From the NCBI GenBank assembly GCA_032719365.1, contig CM064871.1:56635056-56699055 (forward strand): a DNA stretch of 64,000 nt, read 5' to 3'. Shown piece by piece: positions 12,060 to 24,041 of the stretch. The position numbers and the translations under genes were made by a program. The DNA is from Prinsepia uniflora. Taxonomy: Eukaryota > Streptophyta > Magnoliopsida > Rosales > Rosaceae. Each line of letters opens with the position of its first letter. Positions within the stretch are counted from its first letter, which is position 1. Under the pieces are notes generated by a model. That model saw nothing but the letters and a program-made list of their open reading frames with translations, had not been told where the DNA came from and made no database searches.

Positions 12060-12508
12060 CTCGAGATGCGCGCTTCCGATCCGACGGTCACCAGGCCGAT
12101 ACGGCCACCTTTCGGCTACGAATACCTTGTACTGTATACCCATCGGTATCTCAACTACATACGTACATACGTACATCACTCACCGGTATGTATTCATACT
12201 GCCTGCCGACCGGAGCCTCTCGGCCTCTTTCCCGACGGCACGCCTCCCTTCTTCGTCGGCAAGCACACTGCTACCGACGTCTCCCCGCCATTCCCCACGG
12301 CCACCTCCCCGATCTTTCGGTCTTTACGGTGGGCCACTTCCGGAGCTCGGCAACGGGGCTCCTTTGCAAATCGGACATACGGTGCACGTCCTCGCTCCAC
12401 GACTTGGGGGGCTACTAGGGATACAGGGCGCACCGCCCAGGTCGGTCGACAGGTACCGGCCGTCATATCAAGTCCTCGACCGAGGAACCCCACCTCAGTC
12501 AAAGACTT
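12060..12508 (+). other. Element interior before 3' LTR, no gene
   Basis: GC-rich sequence with phrases such as 'ccacgacttggggggctac' typical of the untranslated region just before the 3' LTR in plant gypsy elements. Open frames here overlap on three frames and show no protein family. Confidence 0.45.
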
Positions 12509-12518
12509 AGGGGACTTA
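12509..12518 (+). other. Polypurine tract
   Basis: aggggactta directly precedes the LTR start tgttgatacc, the expected plus-strand priming site. Confidence 0.6.
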
Positions 12519-13094
12519 TGTTGATACCATATCGACCGACCACCCTAGCACAGGTCCCACCAGGACAGGAAGGCCGCCGACCGATCGCCTGATCAGCACC
12601 CTCACGGCCTACGGCCCGCCGATCGGCACCATACTGCAGACCCGCCATTCGGCACCTGACAGTGAACAGACGACAACTGGCTGCGACAGTCACCTAACCA
12701 ACTCTGCCACACCAACTCCCTGACGGAGGCAGGTTGGGACTCCAGCTGGCGCCTCCTCCGGATATCCAGGGCTTGTCAGAAGGCTCCCAGCCACCAAGCA
12801 CCACCTGCTCCCGTAACAGTAGCCCACCTACCGCAGTTATGGCTACTATAAATACCCCGAAACCCTTCACAAAGGTAAGACACTAAGAACCGATCCAGAG
12901 CACTGTATTTACTTGCCTCTCGGCACTCAGATACTAACTTAGGCATCGGAGCCCCTTCGGCCGGCACCACACCGGTGTCTAGTCCTTGTAGGATACTCGC
13001 CGAACGGCCACGCCACAGCGGACCCGAAACACCACGCGGCTGGTCCCAGAACCCCCAGCGGGTCTCATCGTGTTGGTCATTTCAGGATCAAACA
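12519..13094 (+). mobile_element. 3' LTR of Tat-like gypsy element
   Basis: A 576-base LTR: starts tgttgatacc after a polypurine tract and ends ggatcaaaca (TG...CA). It has a TATA box (ctataaataccc, about 12846-12858). The last 318 bases recur inverted at 10285-10602. The body of the element (gag-pol) is absent, so only its 3' end survives. Confidence 0.75.
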
Positions 13095-13700
13095 TGTGAT
13101 GAGCATAATCTTTTAATATTGGATAATAATAAAAATTTCAAATTTGAAGTTTATAAATATTTTTGAAGAATGTTTGCTCTTAATTATCATGTTTTAAGTC
13201 GGATTGTTCTTACATTACTCAATAAAATGAATAATTGAAGAAGAAAAAAAGTTCTTTAAGTGGGATCAATGTTTTCATAAAATTGAAGGACTAAATAAGG
13301 ATTAAAATCTCTAAAGGATATATGAGTAATTATAAGCGTGACTCACAAGTCTAAATATATAAATCTATTACTAAATAGACATTTAAGTACCCAGCTCATT
13401 TTTGTTAATAACTAAGCCCAACTCCTTTTATTTTAAGCCTGAACCCAATATCTTTAAAGAAAACAAATTGGGTTTAAACCCAATATATTTTAGATTTAGA
13501 AAGCTCCATAAAAAGATAACAAAACTGAAAAACGTAAGTCCTCCTAACCCTAAGTATTGGCTCTCTGTCAAACTCAAAGACTCATATGCTGTATAGAGCA
13601 TAGCCTTTATCTCTGACCTCCCTCTCTCTTTTGGTTGTATGTCTCAAACTTTAACTTCTCTCTTTTACTCGCACAACCTCGCAACTTCCTCTGACCTCTC
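13095..13700. other. AT-rich intergenic DNA
   Basis: No gene. AT-rich, with a 'gggtttaaaccc' palindrome near 13471-13482 and short open frames of no significance. Confidence 0.5.
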
Positions 13701-13703
13701 TTT

Positions 13704-13706
<3 letters not shown>

Positions 13707-13770
<64 letters not shown>

Positions 13771-13802
13771 TTCTCTTTCTTTCTCTCTCTCTCTCTCTCT
13801 TT
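13707..13802. repeat. (CT)n microsatellite
   Basis: Nearly pure CT dinucleotide run with a few TTT interruptions. It creates long meaningless Ser/Leu and Arg/Glu open frames. Confidence 0.95.
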
Positions 13803-13867
13803 TTCTCTCCCACTCTCTTTCTTTCTTAACGACCATCGCATCTCTCCCTTTTCAGTCGCTACAACCT

Positions 13868-14285
13868 TATTAGAATCGAGAATTGTTGCTGGAACTTAGT
13901 TGCAAAGCACCATTAAAAGATCAGGTATGATCTTAACCCCAAAAACCTCTAGCTGAACCTGTTTGTGTATCAGGATTAACCCGTGACTATGTGGTTACTT
14001 TCCTTACTTGTTTACGCTCAATCACACACAAACTAGAATGAAGATCCCTTATCAAATCTAGGTGAAGCTTGTGACTTCATTCAAGCCATTCCCTAGCTGC
14101 CACATACTTAGGCAGTTTTAAGAAGATTCTTTGGTGGTTAAGCTAATAGCTCACAAACACCACACCTGAGCTCACTCTTGAGCTCACTTATCATTTCACT
14201 CATGTACACTTAGCTTATTAACTCACACACGCACATAAGAAACTAGTCTTAGGATTCAAGTTTACTGGTTGCGTAATCAGCAACA
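13868..14285 (-). repeat. 3' LTR of copia element A
   Basis: A 418-base LTR. The minus-strand polypurine tract 'gaagagggag' lies just outside 14285. It aligns with 35929-36352. Confidence 0.85.
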
Positions 14286-14380
14286 CTCCCTCTTCAGCTA
14301 GCGGCATGTTTGATACCTAATAAATCCCTTAGGTAGCTTAGCCTCTACTTCAGTAATGCCTTTGTGAATATATCAGCAAG

Positions 14381-14860
14381 CTAGTCTTCTGATCTGCAGA
14401 AGATCAGACTGATATGTTTGTCCTGTAAAGCATCACCGATGAAATGAAACTTCGTGATGATGTGCTTTGTTTTCTGATGGAAAACTGGATTCGTAGCCAT
14501 TACTATAAATGGCATGTTGACACAGAACATTGGAATAGACTGTCCTTGTTCTTTTCCAAATTTTTTATGCACATACCATAGGCAAATATCTTGTGATGTA
14601 GCCTCTACTGCACTCACATATTCAGCCTCTGTAGTGGACAAAGCTACTATGCTTTGCTTCACTAATGCCTAGGAAAACGCCCTATTCTCAAGTGTAAATG
14701 CATAACATGATTTACCCTTCATGTCATCCTTAGATCCTCCCCAATCACTGTCACAAAATCTAATCAAGGTTGAGGAATTTCCCTTCTCATATTTAATCTC
14801 ATAGGATCTAGTTTATTGAATGTATCTTAAGCCCCTCCTGGCAGTCTCAAGTTCTGCCTT
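14381..14860 (-). pseudogene. Copia A RNase H remnant
   Basis: The minus strand reads GLRYIQ, then LIRFCDSDWGGS, then ALSTTEAEYVSAVEAT and NPVFHQKTKHI, the landmark string of Ty1/copia RNase H. Interrupted by stops. At about 14850 it joins directly to the integrase C-terminal region (IVVSRSVNFDE), so the whole reverse transcriptase core that should lie between is deleted. Confidence 0.8.
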
Positions 14861-16112
14861 TTCATCAAAGTTCACACTCCTAGAAACTACAATTTTATTG
14901 GTTTGTAGGCTGAGTAACCTGTATCCTTTCTCACAACTTCCATATCCCATGAATACACAACGCACTCGTTTTTCATCTAGTTTCTACCTTGGTTGATATG
15001 GGATGTGGGAATAGCATACTAAACCAAAAATCCTTAGGTGCTTAACCCCTGGTCTTCTCACAATGAACTATTTAAATGGAGTTTTCCCATCAAGTGACTT
15101 TGTAGGACTCCTATGCTGCATATACACTATTGTACTCACTTTTTCTCCCTAGAACCTGTGAGGAACATTCTTCCCATACTTCATAGCCCTAGCCATTTCC
15201 AACTACAGTACTATTATATCTCTCAGCAACACCATTTTGATGAGGTGAGTAGGCAACGGATAACTGCTTAACAATTCTTGTCTCATCACAGAAGCTCTCA
15301 AAGTCTTTTGAGAGATATTCTCCACCTATGTCGTTTTTGACACACTTGATCTTAAGACCACTTTTCAATTCAACCATAACCTTAAAATTCTTAAAAACAT
15401 TTAGGACTCCTAACTTGTGTGAAAGAAAAAAAACCAACACATTCTAGTGTAGTCATCAATAAAAGTCAGAAAATACTTGTTACCTCCATTGGTTTCAACT
15501 TGCGTACGTCCACCAACTTCTGAGTGGGTGAGTTCTAGGGGTTGAGTTGTCCTTAGAGCAGGTTCTTTGCCAAACTATTCCACATGTTGTTTTCTAGCAA
15601 CGCAACTTGCACACACAGGAGCTCCATCTTGTAGTTTCGACATCCCAATCACCATATACTTTTGTTGTAGGCTTTTAAGACTTGAAATGTTTAGATGGCC
15701 ATATCTACCATACCATAGTTCATAATCTTCTAAAATTGTAGATTCATGTCTACTGGCTTCACATAGTCAAATGACATAGGAAAACACCTGTTTCTGGTCA
15801 TAGGAATGTTTGCTACCCTGTGAACCAATTCCATATTCTCAAAGGTGTCAACATACTGATCACCAAAGACCAGGAAATAACAATGTTTTATCATATGTCC
15901 AACACCTCAAAAAATTTCCTTCAATATAGGCAGCAACATTACATCTATCATGTGCCTTGTTGCTTGCTTAGTATGAATAATCAGTGTCCCTTTTCCCACT
16001 ACTTGGACTAGCTCACCATTTCCCATCTTCACTTTGGGTTTGATGCTTCTATGAACATCACCAAAATTGACTCTTAAGATGTCATGTGATTACTACATGC
16101 ACTGTCCACATA
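14861..16112 (-). pseudogene. Copia A protease/integrase remnant
   Basis: Begins on the minus strand with WYVDSACSNHM, the copia protease active-site region (DSA rather than the usual DSG). A degenerate integrase follows: KCVKNDIGGEYLSKDFESFC and AYSPHQNGVAERYN are the second Asp and the Glu regions of the DDE core, the Asp motif altered. Frameshifts and stops are many. Upstream it is cut by the solo LTR at 16118, and the same reading resumes at 18678. Confidence 0.8.
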
Positions 16113-17645
16113 CCAAATATAACGCCCGAACTTTGATTAATTTGTAATTTTGGAAATTCAGTACAAAATGACCGTTTTACCCCTGGTAAAGGGTAAAATG
16201 TAGACTTTTGACCTTGGACACTTTTTGGACTTTGACCAATGTCCGTTATGAAGGTCGGGATGTCACGAGTCCGTAGATAGACATCACATCAAAATCATAC
16301 GTTTGACAAGAATGTTGTGGGTCACGGAAATAAATCGGAACTATTCACGTAAATCGAGGCGTGTGAACAGATGTCACTTTTTAATTGGTCCAAAATATTT
16401 GAGTCGCCCAATAGATGAGTGACACTTTTCATCCCATTGGCCCATTCTCCCATGCCCTTGGATCATATATTGGTTCATGCATCTCACCCTCTCCCTCACT
16501 TGTTCTCTATAACCCGAAACTCCCCTCTCCCCAAGCTACAAAGACACAAACACCACCCCACACCATTATACCATCATCTTATGTGACCTTCTGAGAGTGT
16601 GAGAGAGACGTGACGACAAAGGGATGATCGAGACGGGCTGAACACGGCGGAGGACAGACTGGCAAGGTAAACCCGAAAACCCATTTTTGGACCTATTTTG
16701 TAAAACCATTTTCTGAGGCTTGTTGATCGATTTGGATGACCCTAACACGTTCCTAGGTTTAGTACGAACTTTTAGGTGTGAGTTTCGAGGACAAAGATGG
16801 TCGGAGACGACAGGAAATAGAGCTAGAAGGTCGACGTTTAATGTTCATTGTTGGAAGGTACTTTCTAGCTTATTTTTCGTGATTTTGAACCCTTAGATCT
16901 TCTCTAGGAACCCAGATGATCATGTAGGATCAAACGGGATCGAAAACGGGTTACAGATAAGGGATTTAGAACTAGGCCGGGTCGCGGGTCTAGGCGACTC
17001 GTTACAATGGAACTGGGTTGACCCGTCGAGAGGTTGAAGATGATGTCGTCAGTAGGGTGATGTCCTCATCTGTCAGGTTGTCACGCCACGTGGCCAATAG
17101 GAGGCTAACACGTGGCAACCTGTCAGGCACAGTCAGCATTGACGTGTCAAACACGTGGACCAGTCAGAACTGACATGTTAGACACGTGGACTAGCCATCG
17201 CATGACACGTAGCACATGTCAGATCTGACAGCTGTCAGACTTGTTAGAGTTGACTTTGATGACGTCAGTGTTGACTGTTAACCGTTGACCATGATGTCAG
17301 TGTTTACTTATTTACCAGCGTTGATCGAGACCTTAACCCGCCCGTGGGGGCACGTGGGCACATATTTCACAGTGATACCATTCTCATTTGAAAGGTTTAG
17401 ACGATACGGATCCAATGGTGGTGGTTTCGAATCGATCGGAGATCGTTTGATATGTCTTTTAAGGGTTTAAAGCCTCAGGATGCACATTTAGGACGCGTTC
17501 CAGGTATCAAACTTTTTGGGAGTTTTGAGTATGAACTTGTAGAGTCTGTTAGTGACCTTTAGTTGTGTTTTGGATAAGCCCGAAGACTGTGGTTTGAGCT
17601 TCAAGGCAGTTATAGCACAGTTCGCTAGCTTAGTAAGGACCGTGT

Positions 17646-18161
17646 CTGAGTGGACCTTTGGTTTATAAATGACATGCATGCATAACTCTTTATCTACTTA
17701 TTTATATGATATGAACTGGATTACTTTGGTGGATTTTAAATGTTGGCTATGATCTATTTTACGTGATACTGTGTTTTGGACTTGAGACCCGTCTGGATAA
17801 TATGTTGACTTGTTTTGGGAATCAAACAATGATTTTGGGAAATGGCTTTAACAGGATTTCACTGGTTTTTACTATTACACTGCACATACCACCCTTGTGG
17901 ATTACTATCTACTCTAGAGTACCTGGTACCCTGGAGCAGCCATGGCGCATTGCTTGAGGGGGTTCGCTCTACGTGAAAAACTGTAGAAAGGCTTAGAATC
18001 AGGATTGTTATAGATGGACATACCGCAAGCAGTGATCAGGGGATTACTAAGACACTAGTGGACCCAGGGGAGTACTCGGGATTCAGACCCCGGGTGGCAC
18101 GCGTAGCCTTAGAACAGTGACATTATTGGACATCTGGGATGTCGGGGATTGGTTACACAGT

Positions 18162-18243
<82 letters not shown>

Positions 18244-18390
18244 CTTCGTTTATTTCGCTTTACGATTTAAGTTGAATGCATGCATGTTTGGAAAACTGAG
18301 GGTCTATATTTTATTACTGTTTACAAATGAGTTTTATAACTTAATTATTTTGGGTCCACTCACCCTTTAACGTTTTTCTTGACCTTTCAG
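17646..18390 (+). other. Putative LTR leader intron with paired ends (solo LTR)
   Basis: CTGAGTGGACC at 17646-17656 (the donor G is C here), TGCATGCAT at 17675-17683, TGCATGCAT at 18277-18285, GGTCCACTCAC at 18353-18363, and acceptor-like gacctttcag ending at 18390 with a TTGAC branch-like motif before it. Ten of eleven positions pair. The donor change would disable splicing in this old copy. Confidence 0.4.
18163..18243. repeat. (TAT)n microsatellite
   Basis: About 27 trinucleotide units inside the solo LTR, within the putative intron. The poly-isoleucine open frame across it is an artefact. Confidence 0.95.
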
Positions 18391-18697
18391 GCCGTGACAT
18401 TGAGGGAGGGACTGACCGAGAGGCCGAGGCATAGTTAATCGTCGTTGCGCACCTATACACCTTTTTTGGTTAGGTTGAGCACCATTTTTTTGACTGACAT
18501 ATGTGCTCACTTTTGTGTAAAGTATTTATCCCTGTTCTGAAAATTTAGAACATGAACTGGTTTTATTTGTAAAATGTTAATTCCGTAAAGGGTATTTTTG
18601 GTACTTTGGGGTCGTTGTCAGACGGGAGCAGAGCATATCCCAAGGTGGTCCTTGGGGGATAGGGATGGGTCTTGTCACCAAACATTTTGAGACTTCA

Positions 18698-19019
18698 TGT
18701 CAGGACCCGACCCTCTTCTGTCAGGTCCCGATTCATCTAGCACGATATTGTCCGCTTTGGGCCTCGCCCTCACGGTTTTGTTTTCGGGAGCTCACGGTGC
18801 AACTTTCCAGGGGGTCACCCATCTGGAATTGCACCAGCCTCAACTCGCTTAACTTTGGGGCTCCAATCCCCCCCAAAGCCACTGAGCTCCCAAAAGGCCT
18901 CATGCTAGATAGGTGTGTGCCTACACCTTTAAGGCACACCACCATTCCCTTCCCAGACCATTCCCCCCTCGCATGAATGTGGGATTGTTCACCGTTCCCT
19001 CCAGGACACGGGTCTTACA
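18698..19019. mobile_element. TRIM-like short solo LTR
   Basis: A 322-base insert starting tgtcaggaccc and ending ggtcttaca, flanked by perfect target-site duplications cttca (18693-18697 and 19020-19024). The 'cacgatattgtccgctttgggc' and 'atgtgggattg' phrases are ones I associate with a widespread plant TRIM/LTR repeat. It sits in the gag-protease junction of copia A, 20 bases from the long solo LTR. Confidence 0.8.
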
Positions 19020-19024
19020 CTTCA

Positions 19025-19895
19025 CAGAAGCTGAATCACAGACATAGAATAAGTTTGCAATTGCTGGTGCCTCTGTTAGTTCCTTGGCCATACTCACTGC
19101 CTTAGTACTCATGAAATCCTTAGCTACATGTCCAACTTTGTTAACATTGTAACATTTTGATTAGGTCTTAAACTAGCATGTCTCATAGTGTCTCTTTCCA
19201 CAGTGTTTGCATTTAGGTGTAATGCTTTCATCCTTCTTAGAATTCTAGTGATTACCAGACTTCTCATCATTGTCGGATCTTTAATTCCAACCTTTTTTTT
19301 CTTGAAGTTCTTCTTGAACTTATCTAGAGAATTCCCCTGTGCATTACTCTTCTGTCCTTTGGAATGTATAGAAAAGCTAGTAAAAGGGTTTTCTACGCCT
19401 CCCTCACTGTGCATCTCAATTCTCTAATCAAAGGCCCTAATTAAAGCAATGAAATTCTCAACATTCACAGTATCCGTGTCCTTAGTCTCTTCTATAATAG
19501 ACACAATAGGATAATATGATCTTGTCAAGCTAATTAGAATCTTTTGACCTAACCTTCTCCCAGTTTTGTTCTCACAAAAGGTCCTCATTTGACTAACCAC
19601 ACCATACAAGTTAGGCATATAAACCGATAAGGTTTCTTCATCTTTCGTTCGAGTATATTCAAAGTTTCTCCTTAGAGATTGATGTTTTATAGCTCTGACC
19701 ATTAAATCACCTTTCTACTTTCTTTTCAGACATTCCATGTAGATTAAGCACTCTCTTTATTCTGGATCCTGGGGAAACTATCATCAGCCACAACATTTTG
19801 AACCATGCTCAAGGTCTTGGCATCCTTCACAATATCAACATGATTTGATTGATTAAGGATAGCTCCCACTGCTCCTTCAGCAGTTCCAGCTCCAA
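19025..19895 (-). pseudogene. Copia A gag, middle and C-terminal part
   Basis: The minus strand reads VKDAKTLSMVQNVV near the right end, then SLRRNFEYTRTKDEETLSVY and GQKILISLTRSYYPIVSIIE (19702-19424), the standard Ty1/copia Gag (UBN2-type) core. A lysine-rich tail and a degenerate zinc knuckle ending near 19130 follow, then STKAVSMAKELTEAPAIANL. Several stops and frameshifts. The N-terminal part lies 15.8 kb away at 35691-35828 because element B inserted between. Confidence 0.85.
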
Positions 19896-21085
19896 CGTAA
19901 CGGCCCAGATCTCAAGATAAGGCAAAATAAAAAACTTAGGTGTAAAAAGACGATTTTGCCCATGGAAAACTCAAAATGTTAACTTTTTAATAAAGACCTT
20001 ATTTGATAATTTCGAGAAGGCCGTCATGAAGGTCTTGCGATCTTGAGTGCGTAGACAGGCGACACGTCAAAATCATAGATAAGATGAGATTGTTTCGGGC
20101 CAAAAACCCTTAGGGGTCTTTTGGTAATTTACACTTGAAGGGCATTTTGGTCATTTTGTGTTAAGGCCCTATTGAATTCTGCCACGTGTCAAGGTGTAAA
20201 GAGACATGGAATTCTCTCCTTCCACCAACATTCATGCCTTTTTATATGTATTGTGTCTTTTCGATTGTTGAAAACTGAAAGAAAGAAAAAAGTTGAACCG
20301 AGGAAGAAATCAGGGAGAACGAATGGGAGAATCAGGGAAATGGAAGTAATGGAAGAGGGAGATTAAAACAAGAAGAAAGGGGAAGGAAATGGTGATGGAA
20401 ACCGTGAGAAGAGTAGGAGGAATGAGGAACTAAACCTTGGACCCATGAAGATTTCTTCAGGTTTTTGGTTTTCAACCATGAAACATAGAACTAGTTGTTT
20501 TAGTAAGCTTCATGGAGCTCGTACGTTGTTATAGAGATGATAACCATGAATTTTGGACGTGGGGGCATAGGGTTGCAGCGATTTGTAGACCAATAGCAAA
20601 AGAAGAAACAATTCGATGCTCTCAAGCGCCCGCATTTAAGGTCTAATGAAATTCCCGGTGACCACAGGAAATTAGAATAGAATCGGTCAAAGAGGTGTTA
20701 ACAGGGCTTGTTCAAGAATGACCACCAGTCTTTTTGAGGCACTAGACAACTCACAGATGCCATGGCCACGTGGAGCAACTTTGGGTGGCGCGTGGGAATG
20801 CATGCCACGTCATTTGGGAAAACGGCCAACACGAAACATCCTTTCAATGTTAGGGGTCCAACAGTACAATTTTTGAGGCGATCAGACATCGTCTCGGGGC
20901 AGTTTTGATTATCCGAAAGTTGAGGATTGGTTTTAATTCGTTTAAAAACTCCAAAAAATTATGGGTTTCACGTGAGAGTTAGTTAGGGTGGTTAGTGACC
21001 CTTCGAGGTGATTTTTGGCAAGAATTGATGTTCTCAAATTTTACGGAACAATGTGCAAGTCGGTTCGATCGCGTATACGGTACGT

Positions 21086-21126
21086 GTGAGTGGACGTTTT
21101 ATTTTATTAAAATATTTTGCATGCAT
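21086..21126 (+). other. Donor half of LTR module in B 5' LTR
   Basis: GTGAGTGGAC at 21086-21095 and TGCATGCAT at 21118-21126. The partner arm is beyond element C at 32131-32140 (GTCCAGTCAC, one mismatch), with acceptor-like ccctgcag ending 32168. Confidence 0.4.
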
Positions 21127-21670
21127 ATTTATTAGTTTTAAATGTTTTACTGTGTGTTTTGATGTAATTAAGTGATTGGAAATTGTATCGGATTTTCGAT
21201 AATTTTATGAATATTTAATTAATAGTTTATTACGTGTTTTACAAAGTTTTTCGTAAGTTACGTTTTTGGACTCCGTTTTGATTATGGATTCTAATTGAAT
21301 GTGGATTATGACATGGAATTTTGAAATAGTGGATTTTGGTGATCTCCATATAATTTTTGGATGGGTTTTCGTGACAGGACCCGCCCCGATCCTCTTTGGG
21401 ACCACATGGGGACGTGCCCTGCTCCCGTCTGACACCCAAAATAATGTTCCAATTTTAACCTTAAACGTTCAAATCCATAAAAACCAAATTAAAGTTTTAC
21501 ATCAAATCTGAAATAAACAGATGTCAGACAAGGGATGAAATCCAAAACTACAAGTTGCGAGCACGACTCTAACATAAACCTGCGGGTAAAATCACCCAAC
21601 AGGGATTCAGGTACGCAGAAGTAGATCTATGCCTCAGCCTCAGGTTCCTCCTCAACCTCAGTAGCACGAC

Positions 21671-22407
21671 CTGGAGGGGTTACCAAAACAATAAGGGTGA
21701 GTGGGCCGAAACTCAAGTTTATAAAATCGTTTAGTAAGTAAAACATATAATTTACCCCTCCTTTTTCCAAACATGCATGCATCAGAATTTAAAACCATAA
21801 ATCATATAGTATGAACTATAAGGCATGTAATAAAACCATAAACATAATTTTAGCCACTGCACTATACACTCCAATCCTGACATCCCCGATGTCTGACGTC
21901 CCTGATGTCCAATAAGGTCACAGTCTCAAGGCTACGCGTGCCACTCGGGTCTCAGTTCCGAGTCCAATCCCCGAACCTTGTCCGGGTACGGCATCTCAAA
22001 TGCCTAGCGTCCTAGACGCTCGACGTCCCTAACGTCAAATAAGCAATCCTACTCCTGAGTCATTTTACGGTCCGGTTCCTCCGTAGAATGACCCCTCGCA
22101 GGCAATGCGCTATGACCACTCCGGTGTACCACATCCGGAGGAGACATTATCATAAGAATGGATCTATACAGTGTAGTACCAAATACATTTTATTGATATC
22201 CACATGCAAAACATATATATACATAGATAAAATCCAAACCGAACTTTAAGTTTAATCAGACGGGGTTCAAACCCAATTACCGTGAGACGTGCCATAACCA
22301 TAATTTCAATATCATCAAAACCATTTCTTGATTCCAGCATGTGAACATATAAGTAAATCGGAAAACATTTAAGCATGCAAGTGTTTAATGAAATCAGGCC
22401 CACTCAC
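21671..22407 (-). other. Putative LTR leader intron with paired ends (C, left LTR)
   Basis: Minus-strand donor GTGAGTGGGCC (plus-strand GGCCCACTCAC, 22397-22407), GCATGC at 22373-22378, ATGCATGCAT near 21773, GGCCCACTCAC (plus GTGAGTGGGCC, 21697-21707) and acceptor-like ccctccag (CAG = 21671-21673). Both arms differ from the other families by the same compensating change, keeping an 11-bp perfect helix. Confidence 0.45.
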
Positions 22408-24025
22408 AGTACAATCCCACGGTGAACCTGCGCGTACAAACTTGTACCGGGATTATCGTACAATTCCTGTCAGTCCAAATCACACGTAAGGGTCACTACA
22501 ACTCTTAAACATTTATCAAAAAAGTCCGAAACAGAAACCGGCTCGGGGAACCCGACAACACGTTTTTCGAGATAACCGGCCCTAAACTGACCCATCAAAA
22601 CTATGTCAGATCAACATGGTTAATTCACCAAAAATGTTCAGAATGATGAGAGGAACAAAAGTCATGTTGATCGTGATCGAAGATAAGCCCCAACGCGCCC
22701 TCACGCGGCGCCCAAAGTGGATGCGCGTGAAAGTCACGCGCCTGACACTGTAGCTGCTACAGTGTCACCTTCCTCACCCGATAGCCCTGCTATTCGGACC
22801 TTCAGCCCGCGATATGACCCGGGCAATTAACCCTCAATTTCAACTTGATTTCAATCCAATTTGATCCTAACATGTTATTTACACATCTAATTTAAGTTCT
22901 GAGTCACTAATCAACCTCGACAAGTCCCCAATCGACCCATCGACCCGTGATCAACCAATCGGGTCAATCACCAGAACTCACTGGTTTCCAAACCAAAATC
23001 AAATTAACCTCCCAGTAAGCTTCGTAAGGCTAAAACGAACTAAAACAAATGATCAATTTACCAAGGTATTACCTATAAGTGATCGTCTAAATCTCTGCAA
23101 CTCCACTGAAACAGGAACCTCAGTTCCAGGCCAACAGTGGCTGGTTCCTCTCGAATTTGATATGGCTAAGTTCCAATTGCTCCCAGAAAGCTAAACCAGG
23201 CCTTGGTTTGATCCAACGATCACCAGAAATTGAAAACCCAATTTCCCTCCAAAATTTCCCGAAATGGCTTCTCTCTGGTTCCTCTCCTATTTTCAGTCCT
23301 TTCAACTGCAGAGTGAAGCTCATTCACTACTTAATCAGTTTAAAACATTTCAAGCCGTCCCCGAGGCTCGAGGAAGCCTCACTGTCCACTGAACTTTGTT
23401 CCCCGAAAAAGCTTTGAATCTTCATTAATCAATTCGACCGTGCAGGTGGATGGTTCAGCCCACGATCTAAAGCAATAGACAGCCCTTCCTTTCCAGCAAA
23501 CAATTGCATAAACAATTGCACACTGAACCACCACACATGGTGGTGCCGTCCATGGTCCCCCACGGTTGCTACAGTAACCAGGGCAAAATGACCAAAATGC
23601 CCCTGGTTCAATAATTACCAAAATGCCCCTCACTTTCTAGACCCGTAACTCAGCCATACGAAGTCCGATTTCGGCGTGCTGCCTGTCTACGGACTCAGGG
23701 CATCGAGACCTACCTAACGGTCCTTGGGTCGAGTGAAAATTAGTTGCCAAACGAAAAGTCAACATTTTCTCCCCTAAAGTCCAAATTACGGTAATGCCCC
23801 TGAACTTCCGATAGTCATAACTTCTTCCCTGAGCGTCCGAATTGGACGTGCCACCTGTCTATGGACTCGTAACGTCCCGAACTACGTCACGGTCATTGGT
23901 CAAAGTCCGGTTGACCCAAAAATCAAAAAGTCAACAATTTGGCCATACCATTCCACAAGGGTAAAAACGTCAATTCATACAATAAATTACAATATTAAAA
24001 TCCTCGAATTTCCGGGGTGTTACAA

Positions 24026-24041
24026 CCTTCCCCCCTTAAGA
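24026..24041 (-). other. Polypurine tract of C
   Basis: Minus-strand ttaaggggggaaggt directly before the 3' LTR start at 24024. Confidence 0.8.

Larger units (their letters stand above)
16118..18677 (+). mobile_element. Solo long LTR, gypsy-like, in copia A
   Basis: A 2,560-base insert flanked by perfect 5-base target-site duplications ccaaa (16113-16117 and 18678-18682), interrupting the copia protease start. Begins tataacgcccg (probably decayed tgtaacgcccg) and ends ttgtca. It has no internal region or primer site, so it is a solo LTR, the expected product of LTR-LTR recombination. It shares the LTR landmark module of families X, B, C, D and G. Confidence 0.85.

Noticed and set aside
12066..12524. 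Open frames of 100-150 codons on both strands
   Set aside because: GC-rich pre-LTR region; frames overlap and carry no motif.
13607..13899. Ser/Leu and Arg/Glu repeat open frames on both strands
   Set aside because: Translations of the (CT)n microsatellite.
18149..18370. Open frame with a long poly-isoleucine run
   Set aside because: Translation of the (TAT)n microsatellite in a solo LTR.
23157..23417. Open frame also found at 30326-30754
   Set aside because: Duplicate because it is in both LTRs of C; no recognised domain.
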